Shown in pieces: positions 30,678 to 41,739 of a stretch of DNA of 64,000 nucleotides; position 1 is the stretch's first letter; the number at the start of each line of letters is the position of its first letter. The notes under the pieces are model-generated. The model was not told the DNA's origin. It did not search any database and worked only from the letters and a program-made list of their open reading frames with translations. Source of the stretch: Rhipicephalus microplus (lineage: Eukaryota; Arthropoda; Arachnida; Ixodida; Ixodidae); NCBI RefSeq assembly GCF_043290135.1, contig NW_027464603.1, forward strand, positions 2,643,501 through 2,707,500, read 5' to 3'. Both the position numbers and the translations under genes were made by a program.

Positions 30678-30710
30678 CCCAGGCAGCACAGAAGGTTGGC
30701 CCAATATTGG
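30678..30710 (+). repeat. Left terminal inverted repeat
   Basis: Starts CCCAGGCAGCAC, then five unmatched bases, then GTTGGCCCAATATTGG. The reverse complement of the right end has the same 12 bp, six unmatched bases and GTTGGACCAATCTTGG (14 of 16 matching). Confidence 0.85.
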
Positions 30711-30760
30711 GGATAGATCGGCATTGCCTGGCCCATGAACGGCCCAGTTTTCACAACGTA

Positions 30761-31070
30761 CCGCCAAGATTGGCTATGCCAGCGAAATAGAACGGCGACG
30801 TTGGACCAGCGTTGACAACGTACCCCCAATATTGGTTCTGCCAGCCGAATAGAACGGCTATGTTGGAGCAGCATTAACAACATTCCGCCAATGATGGCTG
30901 TGCCAGTCTATTAGATTGGTTATATTGGGCCAGCTTTCAGAACTTTCCGCCCATATAGGCTGTGCCGGCTTATTAGAACGGACACATCGGGCCAGGTTGT
31001 ACAAGTAGCAGCCAATACGGGCGGAGCCATCCAATAAGACCGGCATTATTGGCCCGCCGTTTGAACGTTA
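30761..31070. repeat. Left subterminal array: five 62-bp tandem units
   Basis: Units start at 30761, 30823, 30885, 30947 and 31009 and each is exactly 62 bp. They are diverged, but share a CCGCCAAT-like start, TGCC at about position 17, a TTAGAACGG-like core near 27-36 and a GGGCCAGC-like block near 43-50. A sixth, more diverged unit probably precedes them at about 30699-30760. Repeats just inside the ends are commonly transposase-binding sites; that role is inferred here. Confidence 0.85.
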
Positions 31071-31242
31071 TTGCCGGCGTCAGCTGAAAAGTCAACATCA
31101 CGATGTCATAATATTAGAATATGAGCCAATTTCTGCGTGTGCTGCTTTTTGGCGCTGTTCTGGCCCCAATTCACGCGCCGATTTTTCAAGTTAGAGAGAG
31201 AGTAATATATGTGCCGGGCACAATATTAGAACTATCTTTTCG

Positions 31243-31511
31243 TCATTAAACCATGCCCCGCCGCGGCGGTCTAGTGGCTAAGGTACTCGGCTGCTGACCC
31301 GCAGGTCGCGGGTTCGAATCCCGGCTGCGGCGGCTGCATTTCCGATGGAGGCGGAAATGTTGTAGGCCCGTGTGCTCAGATTTGGGTACACGTTAAAGAA
31401 CCCCAGGTGGTCGAAATTTCCGGAGCCCTCCACTATGGCGTCTCTCATAATCATATGGTGGTTTTGGGACGTTAAACCCCAGATATCAATCAATCAATCA
31501 TTAAACCATGC
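31243..31511 (+). mobile_element. tRNA-derived SINE (Ruka-like), full length, with TSDs
   Basis: The body is 31257-31497 (241 bp). A 14-bp direct repeat TCATTAAACCATGC lies at 31243-31256 and 31498-31511. The head resembles a tRNA gene, with a pol III A box TAGTGGCTAAGG (31272-31283) and a B box GGTTCGAATCC (31311-31321). The tail ends in (ATCA) repeats. I recognise the sequence as the SINE family called Ruka in hard ticks. Both promoter boxes are intact, so it could be transcribed. It gives short open frames on both strands that are not genes. Confidence 0.92.
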
Positions 31512-32153
31512 ACAGCTCGTTGAAATGCATAATCGTTGGTTGAAGTTGTGCAAGGTAGACTTTTTAAGTGAGAAAAAATTACCGATCAAATTTCTCTGTC
31601 AGACGTGACGTCCGATGCGGTGCTATCCATACGTATGACGAAGCTGCTGCGGATACCGCTGTCTTACGCGTGCATGTAGACGTCGAATATCTGACGCAAA
31701 TCTTATCGTATCATGTGTCGGGCTAGCTATCTACGCGACCTATTCGAATCTGTTTTGCGTTCACAGCACAGTATGGTTAACGGCCGGCACTTGCTGCTGC
31801 TTGACGTGTGGGAAGAGCGGGGGTCGTCAGTTGCGTTATGGTGACTGAATCATACAACATATGCAGTTGCCGTGATCTAACACACAGATGCGCGTGCGCA
31901 CGCACGCACGCGCTATATTCATGCAACGACCACACGAATTCCCAACAACATCGCAGCGAACGGTTGGTAAGGTGTTGCGGAGTGTGTGGGCGTCGTAGGG
32001 CACCCTGTCGGTGCCCAGCTCGTTGCGAACGTGAATTTCGGCGTGGAACGCATCTTTTTTATGTACTTTTATTACGTGTGCCCAAAACGGTAGGTTGCGC
32101 GATACGAGAAGTACGACACACAAAAAAGAAGAAACGTGAATGCATAGGGCAAA
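31512..32153. other. Unassigned intergenic DNA with a 26-bp alternating purine-pyrimidine tract
   Basis: No gene recognised. A CpG-containing stretch with short, unconvincing open frames on both strands. Bases 31888-31913 alternate strictly purine-pyrimidine (mostly GC and AC steps), a pattern prone to Z-DNA. Confidence 0.6.
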
Positions 32154-32230
32154 TCGTTAATAACAAAAAAAACACGCACGCTCACGCCACTGCAGTGGCG
32201 TGAGCGTGCGTGTTTTTTTGTTATTAACGA
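32154..32230. repeat. 77-bp near-perfect palindrome
   Basis: The arms are 38 bp each with no loop, starting TCGTTAATAAC and meeting at CTGCAG near 32190-32195. The only asymmetry is eight A residues in the left arm against seven T residues in the right. The inner arm is CACGCACGCTCACGCCACTG. It could extrude as a cruciform or be a tiny foldback element. A long-read hairpin artefact is possible but unlikely at this size. Confidence 0.95.
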
Positions 32231-33779
32231 AGCATATGTGCCTCCATAAAACATGACAGCCAAGAATGATGAAGTATTCATTTACATACAAATTACTATG
32301 AGTTGCTGAAACTCACGCAAAAGAACATAATTTTCTTCCTTGGATATTGATCGAGTGCCTTGGAATTATGCTATGTGAATTTGGCACATCAACAGTGCAT
32401 TATGATTCCCACCATAAGGGGCCACAATCTTGGCAAGTAATAGAAGTACTCTTCCCACCTGATGTGCACCTAACGTAAAGAGGCCTTGTTTCTCAAGTTA
32501 GCACTATATATTATGTATATATATAACCACTGGAAAAATATACCAGGTGTAACCAGAAAAAGGTACACCTGCAGTTTTAAAGTTTAAAAGAAGCAATGAC
32601 ATGCCAACCATCCAAAATAGAACGCCCGAGAAAGGAGCATCAATCAGTATTACAGCAGCTAAAAGCCTGCTAACAGCTGAAGGTAGTCATGCTGCTCTTC
32701 CATTCAAGTATAGTGTACACTGAGAAAAGATACTGAAGATACACCATCAGCAAATGACAAAAGCAATACAGACAGAGCTTTCTCTTATAATACAAAAAGT
32801 CTTTAGCTGAGGAGGCAAATAAGTCATTGGCACACAATAAGTGCACAAAAAAAAGCTGTCGCACGAGGCTGTCAGCGCTTAGACAACACAGGCAAAAATA
32901 CAGTAGACTGAAGAAGGGAAAACCCATAGCAAAAGTTACCATACTCCTGAGTTCTTGCTTTGCGTGCAAATGAAGCTAGCGTGCAGTTGAACACTTGATT
33001 AAAGCACCACAATCAAAATCTGGAAGTCAATGCTTTAGGAATAATACAAAGTACTGAAGAAGCATGCAAAGAGCATTCCTGTGAAGGCAAATATAAAGAA
33101 AGACTGAAAGCTCTGTGGCCCTGAACAAGACAACACCACAACCAATCGAAGAGCCGTTCGGACACACCAGCAGTTCTGGCCAACACTAAAAAGTCACAAA
33201 AACATACCTTTAATGCCTTTTTTAGAAGAGAACTTCAAAAGAAATGTGCATACACCAATGCCAGAAGTATCGATGGAAGCTATTACTCATATTCAGCTCT
33301 TCATTGAAACACTGACAGAAGATACTTGTACCTGGATGCTTAATTACTTTGGTACAACTCAAGAGCATCCACACCAAGTGGCAAAAAAATTATGATGGAA
33401 GACTACAATGTGATCAAATGCACACGTCAACCACCAACCAAGGTCCTATGCTAGAGTGAATATCGCAAAAAGTCTTGAACGCCTAATGTCACTGGCTCAT
33501 ACTCAGCGTTATCAATCAAAATGTTGACCTCCCACACAGCCTATTATTTCAACAACCTGCCACCTCTCACCATGTCATGAAACAAGCTCCAGTATACACA
33601 AACCCTCCTCACCATTAGGTAGTTAGATAGCTCCACTAGTGCTTCACTCTCGGAACACATAGACCAGGGCCGTAACTAGACGGGTAGTAAGGAGGTTCTG
33701 AGCCCCTGAAGTATTTTCATGCTCTGACTTTTCGTCAACAATAGCTTAATCTGGGCAAGTTGGTTCATCGTGGTTGTGT
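32231..33779. other. Unassigned AT-rich DNA
   Basis: No gene, RNA or repeat I can name. An open frame of 60 codons at 33213-33395 has no recognisable domain and no splice or promoter support. A short AT-rich tract lies near 32505-32525. Confidence 0.5.
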
Positions 33780-34130
33780 TCTAGTAACAGTGAGAGAAGT
33801 TCAGGAAGAGACAAAAAGGACAGGAAAGAGCGCTGACTGCCAACTAAATTTTATTGAAGGTACTACGCCCACTTTTTTACAGAGTACAAGAACAGCGCTC
33901 ATGCACAACGACACATGTGAGACCATGATAATATAATCTTAACTGAGAAAAGAATACTCTCTCTCCGAATGGATGAGTGAAGGTATACTGATGTACTGGT
34001 CCATGGCCTTCCTGACAAGGAAATGCTTTCACAGTCTCTCTTTCGTTTCTTGTTCTTGCTTTCTTCAAAAACAGTGTTTTATGAAACATAGAACTGCACT
34101 TACATTCTTTACAGTGTATGGCCATGCGAC
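33780..34130 (-). pseudogene. Penelope-like retroelement remnant (C-terminal fragment)
   Basis: On the minus strand, 34125 to about 33950 reads an H-x2-C-x-C stretch (HCKECKCSSMFHKTLFL) followed by RNERETVKAF. This resembles the segment of Penelope-like polyproteins just before and inside the GIY-YIG endonuclease (Cys/His motif, F-x-x-T, then a REI-x-EAF-like motif). It is followed by a non-coding tail toward 33780 with a string (AATAAAATTTAGTTGGCAGT) that I associate with tick Penelope 3' ends. The reverse transcriptase is absent and the fragment is short, so it is a decayed copy. The assignment is by motif resemblance only. Confidence 0.42.
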
Positions 34131-35004
34131 TACCATAGCCATTCTTAACATTTTAAGCATGCTGTCTTGCTCAAACATTGGGGCATTGCCCAGTTTGTCT
34201 TATGTTTACGTTTCCACGTGTCAATAGTATCTCATACACAACATTATATTGGCATTCAGTATACCTATTCTCGTGAGGAATGGTGAAATAATGGCTATTC
34301 CTGTTGCTTTTTAGTACGCACACTTTTGAAAACTTGCAAGGGATGGCAGATAACAAGATAAAATCATATCGGCTCGCTATTTTCTTTATATTGTGAACCA
34401 CCTTATGTACGTACGATATAGCATGCAAAGATCTTTGGACATTCTGTTTTTATTTTTGGTCCTGTTTTGTTTAACTTGACTTTCTGCAGGAGGGTTTAGC
34501 ACATGGGTGTGATGGTGCTGTTGGGATATCCAGCATCTTTTAGTCTTTTAATCTGGTTTTTAAGGCTTACCTTATCCTTGTGCTCACATGACTTTTGAAG
34601 GGTGGCCTCAATGCACGTGGTGGCAATTCCTCTGTGTAAATTGTGTAAATGTGTAATTATGTGTTATGATGTACTAAAAAAGATGTCCCAAGAATCAGAA
34701 TAAGTGACAGTAGTCAAAGTTTTTGTCACTGCCTTTATACAAATACCAGTTTATTTGTTGCCTCCTGCAGTATTTTAGGGCCTCTTATATAGATAGGATG
34801 TTTTTTCACTTTTATTACATTTTTGTGTTGATGATGCCATATGCTCAGGAGGTAGAATGTCGTTATGTTCTTTCTGATAACTTCTAGCTTCTGAGCAAAG
34901 ATAATGTTTCAGAAAAATGAAAAAAGGCTAGCATAATATTAAGACATGGGAAGAAAGCAGAGTTTATCAAAAATGAATGCATTAGTTGGGAATGAGAAAA
35001 AAAG
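34131..35004. other. Unassigned intergenic DNA
   Basis: AT-rich, with only short chance open frames. Nothing recognised. Confidence 0.5.
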
Positions 35005-35190
35005 ATGGATGACAGGTCAGTAATGTCAATTAATTTATATTAGGACACATGAAATGTAGCAGAGAGTGGCAGGTGATTAGTTCCAATGAGATCGAGAAAT
35101 TATCAGCCATAATATGAAATTGGCTCATACAGGACACGGAACATTGATTGGGCTTCCACCCTGCAGTGGACATAATATAGGCTTAACGCT
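35005..35190 (+). pseudogene. Degraded LINE 3' end
   Basis: Plus-strand translation near 35083-35170 gives NEIEKLSAII, a stop, then NWLIQDTEH, and the DNA includes CCCTGCAGTGGACATAATA. This matches the C-terminus and stop region I know from arthropod LINEs (an EIEK, W-N-R-L, Q-W-T pattern followed by CTGCAGTGGRCATAA). Several stops are in frame. The upstream part of the element is missing. Confidence 0.42.
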
Positions 35191-36360
35191 AACAATGCGC
35201 AAAGCCTGTGAAAATAATGCTCCATGAAATGAGCAGTACTGCACAGATTGCTGTGCTAGACTTCCCATTTTGCATGTTTTTACCAGCTTATCCTGCTCGC
35301 TGTTCAGACACAAAGCTTCACCAGAAAAACAATGTTATACTTGGTGAGGATAATGCCAGTGAATCCACTGTTTTATCTACACCTTTCCTTGCTTAAGTCC
35401 TCCTCCAAACTATACGATTTTTCTTGAAAATGTTCTGCTTACAGCACACCAACCGATCAAGTGAAACAACTTTATTGGGGTCTTGCAGGACGCGCCCTAG
35501 TATGCAATCACCATTTCACTTCACGTTACAACATACTGGTGGTAAAAATATTCTCTGGCAGGGTACAGAAGTACATGCACTGAGCTAGCTTGTGCAGCGC
35601 GATCTATTCCAGAAAGCTGAACCTATGTTTGGTACAGAATTTTGTAACCACACGATGCTTGCACAGATTAAATGTGGCCACACATAGCAACTTCTGAGCT
35701 TTTTTATGAAATGATCTCACAGTATCTGAAAACATTTGTTTTTTTGTTTACTTCATAGTTCCCAGTGAAATATTTCTCTTGTTCCTCTCATTGAATAATG
35801 GCATATTGTGTGACTAAGGTGTTCCTAATGCCTCACTATGAGATTAGAAAAACGATTCTCCTTGAAATTGCTTCACAAGCATTTCCTAAGATATTGAATG
35901 ACACTGCTTGCACATGTACAAACATTTGCTAGTTTTATTGAGGGTTGATGATAAAGGCAATCAGTTGGTGCATCCAAGCCGGGCAGAGACTGACTGGCCC
36001 TGAAAAGGGCCGTTTAGTTATATATCTTGCAGCTTGTTCCAGGTAGACAGGGCTTCATTCTGTAGAAATGGTAACTCATCACACTGGTTCCCCAGCATGA
36101 AGAACATAACTTGATGCTAACACTGACTCAGATGTTCTGAAATGTCATAGAGGGTACATGAAGGCTGGTACATGAAGGTTGCAGTTATACTAACTGTACA
36201 GTCAGCATGCTTGTGTGGTATGTGCATAGCATGCATCAAAGCTACGTGTGAGAATTGCGTGAACAGCTGAAAATCTCAATGGCAGCATAGCTTAAGAAGT
36301 CTGTCATCCCTTTTTTGCCGGTTTCCAATATCATCCTTCCCTTTTCATGCATCTTCTTTC
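35191..36360. other. Unassigned intergenic DNA
   Basis: AT-rich, no convincing gene on either strand and no repeat I can name. Confidence 0.5.
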
Positions 36361-36443
36361 AATATATCTGGGGTTTTAATTCCCAAAACCACGATATATT
36401 AATGAGAAGCAAATTTTTAACATCTGGTGTTCTTTAACATCTT
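36361..36443 (-). mobile_element. Degraded antisense SINE fragment (Ruka-like 3' part)
   Basis: Contains TATCTGGGGTTTTAATTCCC, then CAAAACCACGATAT, and after a deletion CTGGTGTTCTTTAAC. These align to the reverse complement of the 3' half of the SINE at 31257-31497. No target-site duplication was found, so this is an older copy. Confidence 0.55.
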
Positions 36444-37809
36444 CACTTGTTTGCAGCGCAACACCAGAAACACAGGACAGGGAAGGAGCAAAAGAGAAAG
36501 AAAAGACGGCGCCGACTCTGAAAAAGACGGCACTGACATCATGACACGCACATGTCGTGATGTAAGCTGCCCAAAGAGTGGCCTCCCGTGAGAATAGTGA
36601 AGAATTGGGAATAGGATCTACCAGTAAGGGCTTTGTGTGCAATTCACAAACAGTGAAAAAGATCCACCAGGGGTGAACCACAGGTACATGGTGCACTCTG
36701 GTTGAGAGAGAGCAGAGTAAAGCAGATGTGCCAGACAGGAGATTATAAATGGTTTTGTCTGGAGCTGATGCCAGACCGAGCTCTAGGATTAAGCGTAAGG
36801 GAGTATTGAGCGCCAGGCCAATCTGATCCCATTCCTGTGATGGGGTGCAATGTGATGACAGGTGCGAATTCCATTTTCTTTTTTTTCCATGGGTTTAGGG
36901 AAATAATTTTTCAGGGATCAGATGAAAATACCTCCGACATACATAATAACATGCTTATTCTTGGGCGTAGTCATGCCTAGTCACCAGATTTGGAGAAAAC
37001 GGAATGTTTCTCGAAATGTGCGATAAAGTGTTTGGTGCTACGCCTTGACGGAAGTATTGATAGGTGCTTTGGAAATCGGTACGCCATTTCTGTAATCGTT
37101 AAATATGCAACTGCATGTGCCACTGCTAGGGATAGCGTGACACTCCCAGCCATTTCGGGGTAAGCCGTTTTAATCTACATGAAGATGTTAATGAGCCCGT
37201 TTTCCATCACGCAGTAGCTGTGGCCATTCCTTCAACTAGGCCTACTGCAGCACCAACTAAACGTCTGCATGAATTTAGCGCTAGTACCGTACATAATAAT
37301 CAGCACGTGCCTTGGGTTCACTTCGATGGTGTTGTGAATTCATCTTGCGTGACAATGGTTTAAGTTGCATGCGTGCCTTAATCATTATTGCAATAGGAGA
37401 CCATGATTTATCGTCACGCATGGTGTTGCTTAGCTCGGTCCTCAGTGTTCGAAGCAGGTTCCGCCTTGTGAGTGCATGAGAGAGGCACAAGAGCTGATTT
37501 CTGCTCTGTGTTTCTATAATTCCCTGGCCTGTATTATACAGGAAGCGGATAGTGCTGGTGTACGTCAGCTGCCTCGGTGCGCTCTCAACCGCCTGCCTGG
37601 TAAGACTGATAGCTCATTCTATCAGCGCCTTGTCGTACTCCTTCCTCACACTGCGACATGTCCTCCACTTGGAGGACATGATGACGGAACAAGATGATAC
37701 GAAGCCCAAAACCGCAATGTTTGCAAGCCACAACCCGAGCAAATAATTCAACGGTGAGGCCAGAAAATCCTAGGCCTGGAGCAACAAGCCAGAGAGCATA
37801 TTCTTGGCT
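36444..37809. other. Unassigned DNA with one possible short coding piece
   Basis: No recognised gene. At 37552-37746 a 64-codon plus-strand frame begins with a hydrophobic run (LVYVSCLGALSTACLVRL) and ends after a polar tail. The piece could be a stray exon, but I see no homology and no matching exons, so it is not called a gene. Confidence 0.4.
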
Positions 37810-39683
37810 GGATAGATGGATGGATGTGGCCGTACCCTTTAGATCGGGCGGCGGCTAACGTCACCTAGCCGTAATGCTTAGTGAACTAACCACTAGATTT
37901 TTTCCCCTTTAAATAGTAAAGTTGGACGGGTACTTTGAAGTGAAGGGTTTAATTTTCAATCGTGCCTTGACTTTAGCCACCAATCAGATAACCTCCTTCT
38001 AGTTAAGTCTACCCGCTTAAAGTCTATTTTGCCCTCCCTGTCCCTAAACACCAGTGCTTTGAAAAACTCTGCGCCATCATCTTGAACTATAAGGTGAAGC
38101 CCTTTACAGAGCATTGTCAAGTGTTCGGCAGTTTTTTCTTTCTCTTCGCACGCACTGCATATTGTGTCTACCTCTTCATATTTGGCCCGATATGTCTTGG
38201 TTCGCAATACTCCCATCCTGGCCTCAAACAGTAGAGAACTACCCTGAGTATTATCATAGATTCTTTCTTTGGCAATTTCCTGCTTAAAAGTTCGATAGAT
38301 CTCTAGTGCGGACTTCTTAATCATGCCAATTCTCCACATGTCAGTCTCCGTTTCCTGCAGTTCCTTTTTAACCGATAGTTCTTTCTGGTTTGGCCACCTG
38401 CTGTTTTCTAAGTATTTACCAGTCAATTTCCTGGTTCGCTTCCTCCATTTTGTATTGACATTCTTCATGTACAAGTAGCTGAAAACCTTCATAGCCCAAC
38501 GCTCCTCCCCCATTTCTCTCAATTGCTTCTCAAATTTTATCTTGCTGCTAGCTTCCCTGCCATCAAATGATGTCCATCCCATATCACCTTGTACTCCCTG
38601 GTTTGGTGTATTCCCGTGAGCTCCTAAAGCAAGCCTACATATTTCACGTTGCCTAATTTCTAATCTTGCTTGAACTTCTGACCTCATGCACAAGACCGCG
38701 TTGCCGAACGTCAGCCCAGGAACCATGACCCCTTTCCATATTTCTCTCACAACATTATACCTATTGTAATTCCACAGTGCCCTATTTTTCATCACTGCTG
38801 CGTTGATTTGATTGATATGTGGGGTTTAACGTCCCAAAACCACCATATGATTATGAGAGACGCCGTAGTGGAGGGCTCCGGAAATTTCGACCACCTGGGG
38901 TTCTTTAACGTGCGCCCAAATCTGAGCACACGGGCCTACAACATTTCCGCCTCCATCGGAAATGCAGCCGCCGCAGCCGGGAATCGAACCCGCGACCTGC
39001 GGGTCAGCAGCCGAGTACATCACTGCTGCGTTCCTGTTATCTTTAGTCGTCACGCATATTTCGTGTTCCCTCAGGTACTCGGTCCATTTGCTTATCCATA
39101 CGCCCAGTTATTTGTATTTATCTGTTATCTCTAGCGTGACTTCCTGTATTCTAAGCTCACTACCTTTGTTATCATTAAAAATCATGACTACTGATTTTTC
39201 CTAACTGAATCTAAAATCTAGCCTATCTCCCTCATTACCGCAGATGTCCATCAACCTCTGCAAATCTTCCTTGTTGTCGGCCATTAGCACTATATCATCT
39301 GCGTAGATTAATGCTGGTAGTGCCTGATCAATGAGTTTTCCTTGTTTGACTAAAGAGAGGTTGAAGCCAAGTCCCCTTGCCTCTAATTTGGCCTCTAATC
39401 CCTGTAGGTACATCATGAATAAGAAGGGTGACAGCGGGCACGTCTGCCTAAGTCCACGTTTCACCACTGTGGGCTTGGATACCTGTTTTTCTCACTTTTT
39501 AACTACCTTGTTAGTTTTATAGATTTCCTTTAAACGATTAGTGACTCCATCTTTTACACCCAGTGTGTCTAGTATTCCCCACAAGTCCTCTTGAACCACG
39601 CTATTGTACGCTCCCTTGAATTTCTGCAGGCCGGTAGGAAGCTTCACAGCACAGCGCGTGATCTTGTGAAACGGCGCAGCCAT
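37810..39683 (-). pseudogene. Non-LTR retrotransposon (LINE) ORF2, 5'-truncated and inactive
   Basis: Minus strand. The frame at 39683-39494 opens the reverse transcriptase domain, a TGA at about 39492 interrupts it, and the frame continues with RGLRQTCPLSPFLF and the catalytic box ALIYADDIVLMAD (39467-39201). Further stops follow near 39199 and 39100. A SINE splits the gene at 38805-39017. The C-terminal 279 codons (38795-37956) are open and end with a Cys/His motif, CSACEEKEKTAEHLTMLC (residues 213-230), as in many LINE ORF2 proteins. The 3' UTR runs to a (CATC) tail at about 37810. The endonuclease domain is missing, so the copy is 5' truncated at about 39630-39680. The sequence type is common in ticks; I do not assign a clade. 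Confidence 0.85.
38790..39032 (-). mobile_element. Ruka-like SINE, 5'-truncated, inserted in the LINE
   Basis: The body is 38805-39017, in minus orientation. A perfect 15-bp direct repeat CATCACTGCTGCGTT is at 38790-38804 and 39018-39032. Compared with 31257-31497 it lacks the first 26 nt, including the A box, so it cannot make its own pol III transcript. Removing it and one repeat copy rejoins the LINE reading frame region. Confidence 0.93.
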
Positions 39684-41213
39684 GCAGGCAGGGCATTCAA
39701 TTCCCTCCCTATTTTTTGTATACTACTGTCCTTGTGTACATCGTAGAACACATAACAATAATGATAGCAAACAGATCATTGATTCGGGTAGGCTTGGTGT
39801 TTTTTATTTAAAATGGAACAACGAGGAAGCTGCTGAAGCTCGTGCCTGTATACAGCTGCTTTATATGGAGATGAAACTTTAACGAAAAAAAATGTAATGA
39901 TAAACAGTAGGCTCATAACAAACAACATTTCTCTGAGGGTGCATGGAATATATGTCCCATGCAAGGCTATGCATTGCAGTCCTTACTGCATTAATTATGT
40001 ACACGTACTGCAGGGCATGCAAGTGTATGCAGACACACGCTGACGAAATGACATTTTTTGCTACATACAAACGTGCACCGCACCAAATAAGACGCACGTG
40101 TATGTATAGTCAGGGAACACTCGTGAATATTGATGAAATCACACAGCTCGCTTACAGTATAAAACAGACACAATTGCGAACAATAAAATGCGACGCTGTT
40201 TAAAGAGGCGGACCCAGGTTACGAGGAGAATTATCAGTATGGCATACACACCACGTGTCAAGCTTTTGCAACATCTAAAGAGACTAAATATGGAAAGTTG
40301 CCTTTGTAAGTTAACATGACAGTACCAAATGGAGAAGCCACACGAGAGAACAATTCATCGTGGGCTAAAGAATGTGTTTTAAATATTATACACAGCTTTG
40401 CAAGATAATATCGACGAGTTTTACTCGTCTAGGTGTGGGAGGTGTAGGCCTGATAAAATGCGATGTTGCTTCAGAGCCTTTCTTTTGTAATATTGCAATT
40501 TTATTCAACTCTTTCAAACGCGGCACCGTAAATTTCTACTGGGAGCTCGAACACGGCAAGCAGGTCGCGGGGCAAAATCTTTGTAACATTTTATTACCGA
40601 AACAGCGATACTAGCAATGCTTGAGCTGCACTTGCTGTTTTCTAAATTGTAACCTCCTCAATCTCATCACTGTGATCAGGAAACAGAGAGGAAAAGTACA
40701 GCAGTAGTACGTAGAGAAATATTCAATTTCAAGCCCTTTAGCAATATCATCTAAACAAATTGCCAGTTCATTGTTGAATTCTCGATGGAAACAAACAGCT
40801 GATCAGGGAAGCAAGCTTGGCTTGGCACTGGCTTGGCCGTTCATACAGAGCCAAAAGCCGCTGCAGGAAACTGGATTGCGGATCGTATTGAGACAAAATA
40901 TTTTATACATTTTTGTTTTCCTTGTTTCATTTCTCTAATTGCTCTTGTGATGGCGTGGACCGCGCTTCGTGATCTCATGTACCGGCGCACTGTTTTTAAG
41001 TTTAGTATGGCGCACGATAATACATGATTGCGTGCTTTAATTTAAAAAGGTTCGCGAGTGTGGCAGCAACACTGCAATGTCGGGAAGAGGCACGGGGAAG
41101 AGGATAGTAGTAGAACCAGTAGCAGCTGCATGCCCGGGTGGAGCGACTGATGCCTAGACGGAGGAATGTCAACCCGATGCCTTTTGTGTTGGCCGTTCTG
41201 GCAGTTCCGCCGA
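39684..41213. other. Unassigned intergenic DNA
   Basis: AT-rich with short open frames only; no recognisable gene or element. Confidence 0.5.
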
Positions 41214-41318
41214 CTTTATAGAAAGAGACGACCCCGTCGCTTGTCCTCTTCTCTTTTCCTTCGGGCATCAGCGACAACATTGACGGACGACGTGTTCGAC
41301 TTCACCGTGCACGTGAGT
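41214..41318 (+). promoter_or_regulatory. Candidate promoter and first-exon donor
   Basis: A TATA-like CTTTATAG (41214-41221) in a locally GC-rich stretch is followed about 30 bp later by a pyrimidine-rich start-like region, and at 41313-41318 by a strong 5' splice site, CAC/GTGAGT. The short exon implied (about 41245-41312) has no ATG and would be non-coding. It lies on the strand of the DUF4806 gene, about 7 kb upstream of its first certain exon. An LTR promoter is an alternative, but I found no matching 5-bp duplication around TG...CA ends. Confidence 0.3.
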
Positions 41319-41688
41319 ATAGGTTGGTTTTTCATTCGAGTGAATTCTTGTTCAGATTTGCAACTTGTCGACTTCATCCTGATCACCTGTCACCGGCAAT
41401 AAGTCACATACGTGTGATATTTAGGTGAAATAAATGATAATGCACATTTTCTGCTCCATTTGTTTGACTTAGCTACACCAGGACATGAGGTAAAGCCTTT
41501 GTCGCCTAGCCACTAGCAGGCAAGATCGATCACTCGCATCCTTCAGTTCACGAATCAACGCGCCTGCCTTAAAATTAGCTAGCTGCTCGCAAAGAAATCT
41601 TACCGAGGCAATTTTGTTTTCTGTGAACAATGCACCGTAGATTTGTCTTGAATGACCAAAAAAAAAACTTGAAAAATAAATGTCGCGA

Positions 41689-41739
41689 CCTTTTAGAAAA
41701 CGCCGTGTCTAAGAGCTAGACGCGGCATTTTGTAAAAGG
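41689..41739. repeat. 51-bp imperfect palindrome
   Basis: Reads CCTTTTAGAAAACGCCGTGT on the left and its near reverse complement on the right, around a centre of AGAGCT. About four base-pair mismatches in total. It may be a small foldback or MITE remnant, or a hairpin-forming transcript. Confidence 0.75.

Noticed and set aside
31257..31330. A functional tRNA gene
   Set aside because: The tRNA-like head with A and B boxes belongs to the SINE: it is followed by the SINE body and tail, and target-site duplications enclose the whole.
33213..33395. 60-codon plus-strand gene
   Set aside because: Short, no homology I can name, and no adjoining exons in phase.
41050..41400. Solo LTR
   Set aside because: TG...CA limits can be drawn, but no matching 5-bp duplication and no polypurine tract or primer site were found.
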